A stretch of DNA of 10,921 nucleotides, taken from Solirubrobacterales bacterium 70-9 (GTDB taxonomy: Bacteria; Actinomycetota; Thermoleophilia; Solirubrobacterales; 70-9). How positions within the stretch are numbered: the stretch's first letter is position 1; every line of letters begins with the position of its first letter. The stretch is from positions 17,494 to 28,414 of the forward strand of contig MKSH01000119.1 in the NCBI GenBank assembly GCA_001898095.1, written 5' to 3'. This document shows positions 6,093 through 10,921 of the stretch, one piece after another. A program made the translations under genes and the position numbers. Under the pieces are notes generated by a model. That model ran no database searches and had not been told where the DNA came from. It worked only from the letters and a program-made list of their open reading frames with translations.

Positions 6093-7016
6093 ATGCGCGT
6101 CGACGAGATCCTCGCCAACAATCGCCCGACCTTCTCGGTCGAGTTCTCCCCGCCCCGCACCCCGGAGGGGGAGGCGAACCTGCTGGAGACGGCGCGGCAG
6201 CTGCGCGAGCTCGATCCCGACTTCGTCTCGGTCACCTACGGCGCCGGCGGCTCGACCCGCGACGGCACGGTCGAGATCACGCGGGTGCTGAAGGATGAGC
6301 TCGGCTACGAGACGATGGCCCACCTCAGCTGCGTCGGCGAGACCACCGAGGGGCTGAGCGCCACCCTCGACAAGATCGCCGCGGCCGGGATCGAGAGCGT
6401 CTTCGCCCTGCGCGGCGACCCGCCCCGCGGCGAGGGGGACTTCGTCCAGCTCGAGGGCGGGCTCGGCAACGCGGCCGAGCTGATCGGCTTCATCGAATCC
6501 GGCGAGTGGGAGTTCTCGCTCGGCGGCGCCTGCTTCCCGGAGGTCCACCCGGAGGCGCCGGACCTGGCCACCGACCTCGCCTACCTGAAGCAGAAGGTCG
6601 ACGCCGGGGCATCCTTCCTCACCACCCAGCTCTTCTTCGACAACCAGGTCTACTTCGACTTCGTCGCCGCGGCGCGGGAGATCGGGATCGAGGTGCCGAT
6701 CCTCGCCGGGGTGATCCCGGTCGGCACCTTCGCCCAGACGAAGCGGATCTGCGAGCTCTGCGAAGCCTCGATTCCGGCGCCGCTCGAAGCGGCCTTCCAG
6801 GCGGCGGGCGACGACCCGGAGCGGGAGTTCGAGCTCGGCGTCGCCTACGCGGCCCAGCAGTGCTCGGAGCTGCTGATCGCGGGCGCCCCCGGGATCCACT
6901 TCTACGCTTTGAACCGGGCGCCGGCGACGCGGGCGGTGCTCGGGGCGCTGAAGGCCTCGAAGCCGTGGGAGCGGACCCGCGGCGACGCGGCGAGCCTCGC
7001 CGGCCGGATCGGCTGA
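6093..7016 (+). CDS. metF: 5,10-methylenetetrahydrofolate reductase
   Basis: This 307-residue flavoenzyme (TIM barrel, FAD) reduces 5,10-methylene-THF to 5-methyl-THF, the methyl donor for methionine synthesis. Motifs in order are FSVEFSPPRT (14-23) with Glu17 at the position of the E. coli catalytic Glu28, VTYGAGGSTR (47-56), MAHLSC (75-80), ALRGDPP (105-111) with Asp109 matching Asp120, GGACFPEVHPEA (144-155), KVDAGASFLTTQLFFDN (168-184) with Gln179 matching Gln183, and GIHFYALNR (267-275). Length is normal for bacterial MetF, and all main active-site positions are present. The ATG at 6093 fits the family N-terminus and the TACCCT box. The gene converges on the FemAB-like gene with only 10 nt between stop codons. 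The transporter upstream has no obvious metabolic link. Confidence 0.96.
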   Translation: MRVDEILANNRPTFSVEFSPPRTPEGEANLLETARQLRELDPDFVSVTYGAGGSTRDGTVEITRVLKDELGYETMAHLSCVGETTEGLSATLDKIAAAGIESVFALRGDPPRGEGDFVQLEGGLGNAAELIGFIESGEWEFSLGGACFPEVHPEAPDLATDLAYLKQKVDAGASFLTTQLFFDNQVYFDFVAAAREIGIEVPILAGVIPVGTFAQTKRICELCEASIPAPLEAAFQAAGDDPEREFELGVAYAAQQCSELLIAGAPGIHFYALNRAPATRAVLGALKASKPWERTRGDAASLAGRIG

Positions 7017-7026
7017 ACCCCTTCGG

Positions 7027-8088
7027 CTAGGCGCGGTAGGCGGGGAAGAAGCCGCCGGCGTCGCGGTCGGCCGAAAGCTCGGCGTAGCGGTCGGGGTCGC
7101 AGACGATCTCCGAGGTGCACCAGGCGAGCGAACGGTTGGCGAAGCCGCGCTTGAACTCCTCCAACGCGTCTCCGGCGGTGATCCCGCCACCGAGGTTCAG
7201 CGGCAGGCCGAGCTCACCGGAGAGCTCGATCAGGCGGGCGATCACGTTCTTCATCGGCGAGTCGGCGAGGTGCGAGTCGGAGCTGCCGCTGAGGTAGTAA
7301 TGGAGGTAGCCGTCGCTGACCGCGGCCATCGAGGCGGCGGCCGGGCGTTCCTCGGGGTCGGTGGCGAGGGCCATCCAGGTGCGCTCCGACGGCCACAGTC
7401 GGTCGAAGTAGGCGGCGCCGAAGAAGTAGCGCTCGGCGGCGGCGGTACGGCGCATGGTCTGCTCGTAGAGGTCGAGGAAGGCGGCGCGCTGGGCGGCGCT
7501 CGTCTCGGCGCCGGGGATCAACTCGACCGTGTAGCCGGCCTCGAGGTTACGGCGCACCTGGCGACGGTCGGTGGGCCGGCTCTTCGGCTTCAGCGCCGGG
7601 TCGGCGATCTGGACGACGTTCCGCTCGCCGGCGCCGGCGAAGGGCACGAGGTCGAGCCGGTGGCGGATGAAGACGGAGACGAGCTCGGTCCGGTGCCAGT
7701 CGACCGTCGCCGGATCGAGCCACCCATCCCCGCCCCCCTCGGATGCGTTCGCACTTCCGGCCGCTATCCGGTCATTACTGCGAACGCGATCGCCGACGAC
7801 GGTGAGGCCCGGGTAGCCGTAGGGGGAGACCGCGTCGCGGTCCCCGGTCCCCTCGATCTCGCGGACGATCAGCGGCGCCAGCAGCTCGGCGTCGTCGGTC
7901 TCGATCCGCAGCGTGTGCGTGGCGCCCTCGGCGGCGAGGAAGTGGGCGCCGCGGAAGAACTCGCTCGGGTGGCCGCCGACGTCGCCACCGGCGGAAGCAC
8001 CGCCGTCCTCGATCAGCTGGGCGAAGGGCCTAGATGATCGATTCCGCGACACCGCGCACCCGGATGACGCGCCCGGCACACTGCGCAT
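7027..8088 (-). CDS. FemAB-like / Acetyltransf_6 (GNAT-fold) protein
   Basis: It resembles the FemAB / Acetyltransf_6 (CelD/BcsL) proteins, GNAT-fold enzymes that include peptide-bridge aminoacyltransferases and cell-envelope acyltransferases. From the chosen ATG it has 353 residues: FFRGAHFLAAEGATHTLRI (44-62), APLIVREI and DAVSPYGYPG (71-94), then RRQVRRNLEAGY (175-186), MRRTAAAERYFFGAAYFDRL (212-231), DSPMKNVIARLIEL (276-289), LNLGGGITAGDALEEFKRGF (298-317) and the end FFPAYRA. The real substrate is unknown. The start is uncertain: the ATG at 8088 has GAGGA 7 nt upstream, but both lie within element E2, as does another candidate, the GTG at 8052. Residues about 100-122 are a Ser/Gly/Asn-rich insert coded by a palindrome. 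The GNAT gene upstream is on the same strand, so co-transcription is possible. Confidence 0.8.
   Translation of the reverse strand: MRSVPGASSGCAVSRNRSSRPFAQLIEDGGASAGGDVGGHPSEFFRGAHFLAAEGATHTLRIETDDAELLAPLIVREIEGTGDRDAVSPYGYPGLTVVGDRVRSNDRIAAGSANASEGGGDGWLDPATVDWHRTELVSVFIRHRLDLVPFAGAGERNVVQIADPALKPKSRPTDRRQVRRNLEAGYTVELIPGAETSAAQRAAFLDLYEQTMRRTAAAERYFFGAAYFDRLWPSERTWMALATDPEERPAAASMAAVSDGYLHYYLSGSSDSHLADSPMKNVIARLIELSGELGLPLNLGGGITAGDALEEFKRGFANRSLAWCTSEIVCDPDRYAELSADRDAGGFFPAYRA
7745..7787. repeat. Palindrome inside the FemAB-like gene, coding a low-complexity insert
   Basis: GCGTTCGCA (7745-7753) pairs perfectly with TGCGAACGC (7779-7787). Inside, CCGG (7757-7760) pairs with CCGG (7768-7771). 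The segment is lower in GC than its surroundings and codes, in frame on the minus strand, a Ser/Asn/Gly-rich stretch between the conserved SPYGYPG and WLDP segments. It looks like an in-frame insertion into a loop. Confidence 0.45.
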
Positions 8089-8199
8089 CTCTGCGTCCTC
8101 GGGTTTGCCTTTGCCCACCGGCAAAGGCTGCACCCTGCGTCCTTGATCTGCTTGGCCGGGCCCGCCCCCGGTCACACCCTGTCGTGGAATCGATCATCT
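8032..8199. repeat. Palindromic element E2, structured-RNA-like, related to E1
   Basis: The ends are a 20-bp inverted repeat, 8032-8051 with 8180-8199, complementary at 19 positions; the exception is G8046 against T8185, a wobble on the plus strand. An inner 7-bp stem, GCCCGGC (8071-8077) with GCCGGGC (8155-8161), encloses a perfect 9-bp hairpin, GCCTTTGCC (8107-8115) with GGCAAAGGC (8120-8128), loop CACC. The minus strand reads GGCCA, 7 nt, CAAGGACGCAGGG (8145-8133), hairpin, ACCCGAGGAC, the same order as E1. TGCGTCCT occurs twice (8092-8099, 8136-8143). The right arm ends 2 nt from the GNAT stop; the left arm runs into the N-terminus of the FemAB-like gene. No transposase is encoded, so it would be non-autonomous if mobile. 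Confidence 0.65.
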
Positions 8200-8201
8200 G
8201 C

Positions 8202-8750
8202 TCACCCGAACAGGTCCGCGGTGGCGGCGCGGAACTCGTCGGGCAGCACCCCCCAGACCTCGCAGTCGTCGGGCGGCTCGCCCTTGCGCGCCAGGTGGCC
8301 GCGCATCGTCCCCTCGTACACCCAGCCGAGGCCGGCGACGGTCTTCTTGGCGATCTCGTTGCGGGCCGGGATGCGGCCGTAGACGCGGTGGGCACCGAAC
8401 TCGTCGAAGGCCTTCTTGACCGTCAGCGCCTCCGCCCGCCGGCCCACCCCCTTGCCGCGCACGTCGTCGCCGATCAGCGCACCGAGCTCCGGCGCGGTCT
8501 GCCGGAAGAGCCCGTAGAGGGCGGTGAAGCCGACCGGCTCGTCGTAGCCCTCGACCACGATCGCGTACTTGCGGTCCTCGCCGGACTGGTCCATCGCCCG
8601 CTTCGCCCAACCTTCGGCCTGCTCGAGCGAGAAGCTGTCGCGCTGCTCCATCAGCGATTTCGTCGCCTCCGGGTTGTTGAACCAGCGGTACACGGCAGGC
8701 GCGTCCGCTTCCTCGAAGCGCCGCAATGAGACTTCAGGCCGATCGCTCAC
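8202..8750 (-). CDS. GNAT-family N-acetyltransferase, RimJ/RimL-like
   Basis: This is a 182-residue cytoplasmic acetyl-CoA-dependent N-acetyltransferase. It starts with the RimJ/RimL-type strand VSLRRFEEADAPAVYRWFNN (7-26). The acetyl-CoA pyrophosphate loop RGKGVG is at 98-103 and the motif-B segment IPARNEIAKKTVAGLGW, with Asn131, at 127-143. The order and length are normal for the family; the acceptor (protein N-terminus, small amine or antibiotic) cannot be told. The GTG at 8750 is preferred because TAGGGT lies 7 nt before it and homologous sequence begins just after. An in-frame ATG at 8768 would add six residues but overlaps that promoter box. The stop is 2 nt from the right arm of E2, and the FemAB-like gene follows on the same strand. 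Confidence 0.88.
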   Translation of the reverse strand: MSDRPEVSLRRFEEADAPAVYRWFNNPEATKSLMEQRDSFSLEQAEGWAKRAMDQSGEDRKYAIVVEGYDEPVGFTALYGLFRQTAPELGALIGDDVRGKGVGRRAEALTVKKAFDEFGAHRVYGRIPARNEIAKKTVAGLGWVYEGTMRGHLARKGEPPDDCEVWGVLPDEFRAATADLFG

Positions 8751-8757
8751 GCCGCAC

Positions 8758-8763
8758 ACCCTA
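8758..8763 (-). promoter_or_regulatory. Probable -10 hexamer of a leaderless promoter for the GNAT gene
   Basis: On the minus strand TAGGGT is followed by GTGCGGC (7 nt) and the GTG start. At 17-nt spacing the -35 would be TTTCGG (8786-8781), within the hairpin 8772-8820, so terminator and promoter would overlap. The -35 match is weak. Confidence 0.45.
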
Positions 8764-8771
8764 CCCATCGC

Positions 8772-8820
8772 GTTGATGGGCCGAAAAGCGCTCTATATCA
8801 GCGCTTTTCGGCCCATCAAC
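8772..8820. terminator. Perfect 21-bp hairpin, probable terminator after the polysaccharide genes
   Basis: Bases 8772-8792 are fully complementary to 8800-8820 with a 7-nt loop CTATATC. The inner part has the bidirectional terminator layout AAAA-GCGCT-loop-AGCGC-TTTT, extended by 12 more perfect pairs. It begins 1 nt after the stop of the phosphoglycosyl transferase gene on the minus strand and lies before the GNAT start. No T run follows the full stem, so the T tract is inside the helix, which is unusual for a simple terminator. Confidence 0.65.
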
Positions 8821-8821
8821 A

Positions 8822-9385
8822 TCAGTCCGGGGCGAGGCCTTGGCCGGTGGCGACGAGGCGGAGGGTCTTGGCGAGGATGCGGGCGTCGAGGGCGAAGCTG
8901 CGGTGCTCGGCGTACCAGGCGTCGAGCTCGACCCGCTCCTCCCAGGGGATGCCGGCGCGGCCCTGGACCTGGGCCCAGCCGGTGATCCCGGGCAGCACGT
9001 CGAAGCGGGCGTGGCCGGCGATGCCGAAGTGCTCGACGTGGGCGGCGAGGGTCGGGCGCGGGCCGACGATCGCCATCTCGCCGCGCAGGACGTTCACCAG
9101 GTTGGGGATCTCGTCGAGCGAGGTGCGGCGCAGGAAGCGGCCCGAGCGGGTCACCCGCGGGTCGTCGCGCAGCACCGCGGTGCCGACCCCGACCGGGTCG
9201 GAGCCCGGCGACATCGTCCGCAGCTTCAGCATCTCGAAGGGCCGTTCCCCCTCCCCCACCCGCCGTTGGCGGTAGATGACCGGGCCGCGGCTGTCGAGCT
9301 TGATCCAGATCGCCGCGACGATCAGGACCGGGGAGAGGACGACGAGCGCGAGGGCGGCGAGGAGACGGTCGAGGGCGGCGGGCAT
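8822..9385 (-). CDS. Sugar transferase (PglC-like monotopic phosphoglycosyl transferase)
   Basis: This 187-residue enzyme moves a sugar-1-phosphate from a nucleotide sugar to undecaprenyl phosphate, the first membrane step of surface glycan assembly. It has the bacterial sugar transferase domain (PF02397 type): an N-terminal re-entrant membrane helix (about 5-28, LLAALALVVLSPVLIVAAIW), KLDSRGPVIYRQRRVG (29-44), FEMLKLRTM (50-58), RRTSLDEIPNLVNVLRGEM (86-104) containing the catalytic Asp91-Glu92 dyad, AIVGPRP (105-111) and PGITGWAQVQGR (132-143). It lacks the extra N-terminal membrane helices of WbaP, so it is the small PglC-size form. The ATG at 9385 has a very strong ribosome binding site, CAGGAGG (9399-9393), 7 nt upstream. 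It is the last gene of the cluster, 25 nt after the GT2 gene, and ends at the 21-bp hairpin. The sugar is unknown. Confidence 0.94.
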   Translation of the reverse strand: MPAALDRLLAALALVVLSPVLIVAAIWIKLDSRGPVIYRQRRVGEGERPFEMLKLRTMSPGSDPVGVGTAVLRDDPRVTRSGRFLRRTSLDEIPNLVNVLRGEMAIVGPRPTLAAHVEHFGIAGHARFDVLPGITGWAQVQGRAGIPWEERVELDAWYAEHRSFALDARILAKTLRLVATGQGLAPD

Positions 9386-9410
9386 CAGCGCGCCTCCTGG
9401 AGAGGCGGCC

Positions 9411-10580
9411 TCATCGCGTCCCCGCCGCCTTCTCCCAGCGCCCGCCGGAGCCGTGGCGCATGCGGTCCCAGAGGCCGAGGACGATCGAGGCCTGGGTGAG
9501 GACGTAGTAGCGGCAGATCCGCACCACGGCGTCGTCGGGGAGGCGCGAGGAGAGCGCCGCGACGCCGAGCAGCGCCAGCTGGACGAGCAGGGTCAGGTAG
9601 TAGAACCAGCCGCTCCCGAGCAGCACCAGGTTGGCGAGGAAGACGAGGACGTGGAGGAACGGCGTCGCGTAGCGGAGCAGCCGATGGGAGAAGAGCTCGA
9701 AGGCGAAGAGCGGCGGGTAGCCGCGCGGGATCAGCATGCCTTCGCCGACGACGATGTCCCAGAGGCCGACCATCATCCGCCGTTTGCGGGCGAACTCGCC
9801 CTCGATCGTCGGCACCATCTTCTCCTCCGCCCGCGCCGCCGGCGCGTACAGCGAGCGCAGGCCGCGCTTGGCGAGGCGGAAGGGGAAGCTGAGGTCGTGG
9901 CTGCCCGAGGCGGGCAGCGCCTCGTAGGCGGAGCGGCGCACCGCGTAGATCGCGCCGTTGCCGGCGGTCACCCCGGCGAGCTCCGACTCCAGCTCCCGGA
10001 TCGCCATCTCGTAGCGCCAGTAGGCGCCCTCAAGGTTGTCGCCGGCGGGGTCGAGGAAGCGGACCCGGCCGCAGACGTAGCCGACCCGCTCGTCGGCGAA
10101 GGGGGCGAGCAGGCGGCCGAGCGCGTCCGGCGCCCACTCCGAGTTGGCGTCGGAGAAGGCGAGGAACTCGCCGTCGGATTCGGCGACGCCTTCGTTCAGG
10201 GCGACCACCTTGCCGCCGGGCGGCAGCTCCAGCACCAGGTCGGCGCCGGCCTCGCGGGCGCGCTCCGGGGTGGCGTCGGTGGAGCCGTCGTCGGCGACGA
10301 TGATCTGCAGGCGCTCGCGCGGCCAGTCGAGCCGCAGGGCGTTGGCGACCTTGTCGGCGATCACCTCCTCCTCGTCGTAGGCGGGGACGATCAGCGAGAC
10401 CATCGGCCGCTCGGCGGCGGGGGCGCCGAGGCCGAGCGGGCGCGGGGCCTTCGGGCCGCCGAGGCTTTCGCGGCCGCGGCGGGCGGTGACCAGGGCGCGG
10501 AGGACGAACGGGTAGCCGACCTGGCCGTAGACGATCGCCAACGCGCAGAGCCAGAAGACGATCGCCGCGAAGGTGGTCAC
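9411..10580 (-). CDS. Membrane-bound family 2 glycosyltransferase
   Basis: This 389-residue GT-A glycosyltransferase probably extends or polymerises a surface polysaccharide at the cytoplasmic face of the membrane. There is an N-terminal membrane helix (about 4-28). The GT2 domain has VSLIVPAYDEEEVI (61-74), IVADDGSTDAT (94-104) for nucleotide binding, AFSDANSEW (141-149) as the DxD-like metal site, TAGNGAIYAVRRSAY (205-219), HDLSFPFRLAKRG (228-240) with the likely catalytic-base region, and RKRRMM (265-270). Two or three more membrane helices lie at about 306-346 and possibly 355-371. The start is GTG at 10580, whose GTGA overlaps the TGA of the upstream glycosyltransferase by 4 nt, so translation is coupled. 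The donor sugar cannot be read. It follows the layout of hyaluronan-synthase/IcaA-like GT2 proteins, but product assignment would be a guess. Confidence 0.9.
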   Translation of the reverse strand: MTTFAAIVFWLCALAIVYGQVGYPFVLRALVTARRGRESLGGPKAPRPLGLGAPAAERPMVSLIVPAYDEEEVIADKVANALRLDWPRERLQIIVADDGSTDATPERAREAGADLVLELPPGGKVVALNEGVAESDGEFLAFSDANSEWAPDALGRLLAPFADERVGYVCGRVRFLDPAGDNLEGAYWRYEMAIRELESELAGVTAGNGAIYAVRRSAYEALPASGSHDLSFPFRLAKRGLRSLYAPAARAEEKMVPTIEGEFARKRRMMVGLWDIVVGEGMLIPRGYPPLFAFELFSHRLLRYATPFLHVLVFLANLVLLGSGWFYYLTLLVQLALLGVAALSSRLPDDAVVRICRYYVLTQASIVLGLWDRMRHGSGGRWEKAAGTR

Positions 10581-10921
10581 GCCACCAGTTCCTCGTAGAG
10601 GGCGAGGGTGAGGCGGGCGGCCTCGTCCCAGGAGTAGGGACCGGCGGCGGCCTCGCGGGCGGCGGCGGCGAGCTCGGCGCGGGCGCCCTCGTCGTCGATC
10701 AGCTCGCGCAGCGCCGTCGCCAGCGCGCCGGTGTCGCCGGCGGGGACGAGGCGGGCGGCGCCGGTCTCGGCGACCTCGGGGAAGCCGCCGACCGCGCTCA
10801 CCACCAGCGGCCTGCCGAAGGCGAGCCCGGTGTAGAGGACGCCGGAGTGCTCGGCGTCCAGATACGGCAGCGCGACGACGTCGGCGCGGCGGAAGATCGC
10901 CGGGATCTCGGCCTCCTCGAC
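10577..10921 (-). CDS. Family 4-type glycosyltransferase, C-terminal part (5' end outside window)
   Basis: The frame is open from the window edge and gives 114 C-terminal residues. It reads IPAIFRRADVVALPYLDAEH, then SGVLYTGLAFGRPLVVSAVG and GFPEV: the nucleotide-sugar-binding half of a GT-B enzyme of the GT4/GT1 type. The canonical EX7E motif (SEGFG...LE) is replaced by a variant, AEHSGVLYTGLAFG, in which the second Glu is absent; this variant occurs in some GT4 families. The FGRP.V.S.VGGFPEV segment and a helical tail ending YSWDEAARLTLALYEELVA are normal. It is the most upstream visible gene of the polysaccharide cluster and overlaps the GT2 gene by 4 nt. A GTG at 10804 is internal and not the true start. 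Confidence 0.88.
   Translation of the reverse strand, partial: VEEAEIPAIFRRADVVALPYLDAEHSGVLYTGLAFGRPLVVSAVGGFPEVAETGAARLVPAGDTGALATALRELIDDEGARAELAAAAREAAAGPYSWDEAARLTLALYEELVA

Noticed and set aside
5886..7190. Minus-strand open frame (434 codons) opposite metF
   Set aside because: The opposite frame carries every MetF motif; this one has low-complexity Arg/Asp/Gly-rich sequence typical of antisense frames in high-GC DNA.
1823..8199. E1 and E2 as integron attC sites, CRISPR repeats or IscB-associated omega RNA (HEARO)
   Set aside because: No GTTRRRY/RYYYAAC core sites, no spaced array and no nuclease or integrase gene in the window. A solo omega-RNA-like remnant cannot be excluded, but I see no match I can defend.
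9276..10598. Plus-strand open frame (440 codons) opposite the GT2 glycosyltransferase
   Set aside because: It has repetitive Glu/Arg/Gly/His composition and no motifs, while the minus frame is a clear GT2 protein.

Overview
The window is high-GC DNA (roughly 70% by eye) with strong G/C bias at third codon positions, several GTG starts and dense two-strand gene packing. Gene content and protein style suggest an actinobacterium, most likely of the Thermoleophilia/Solirubrobacterales type; this lineage call is inference. Several genes have no Shine-Dalgarno sequence but carry a TANNNT hexamer 6-9 nt before the start codon (metF, the MFS transporter, the GNAT gene, the downstream tetR), which is the signature of leaderless transcription.

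Layout, left to right. (1) Bases 1-1807 (+): C-terminal half of an error-prone DNA polymerase (DnaE2/ImuC), cut by the window edge. (2) 1823-1945: a long-stemmed palindromic element, E1, lying between convergent genes. (3) 1941-3313 (-): two tandem, paralogous TetR regulators, with a palindrome over the probable promoter of the first. (4) 3392-4180 (-): an enoyl-CoA hydratase/isomerase-family gene. (5) 4181-4620: a 440-nt divergent gene-free region with nested inverted repeats and, at its right end, a promoter with a perfect 12-bp palindrome. (6) 4621-7016 (+): an MFS sugar:H+ symporter, then methylenetetrahydrofolate reductase (metF) with its own leaderless promoter. (7) 7027-8750 (-): a GNAT acetyltransferase followed by a FemAB-like/Acetyltransf_6 protein, separated by a second palindromic element, E2 (8032-8199). 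(8) 8772-8820: a perfect 21-bp hairpin, probably a terminator. (9) 8822-10921 (-): the end of a surface-polysaccharide cluster in transcription order GT4-type glycosyltransferase (partial), membrane GT2 glycosyltransferase, and PglC-like phosphoglycosyl transferase.

The most interesting signal is that E1 and E2 are related although their outer sequences are not. Each has a long outer stem (15 of 16 and 19 of 20 Watson-Crick pairs), a 7-bp inner stem, an identical 13-nt core CAAGGACGCAGGG preceded by GGCCA, a small hairpin of differing sequence, and then ACCCGAG with GAGGAC. Paired arms of unrelated sequence around a shared core look like covariation in a structured RNA or a dispersed palindromic mobile element. 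I do not recognise it as a named family. E2 also appears to supply the start codon and ribosome binding site of the FemAB-like gene.
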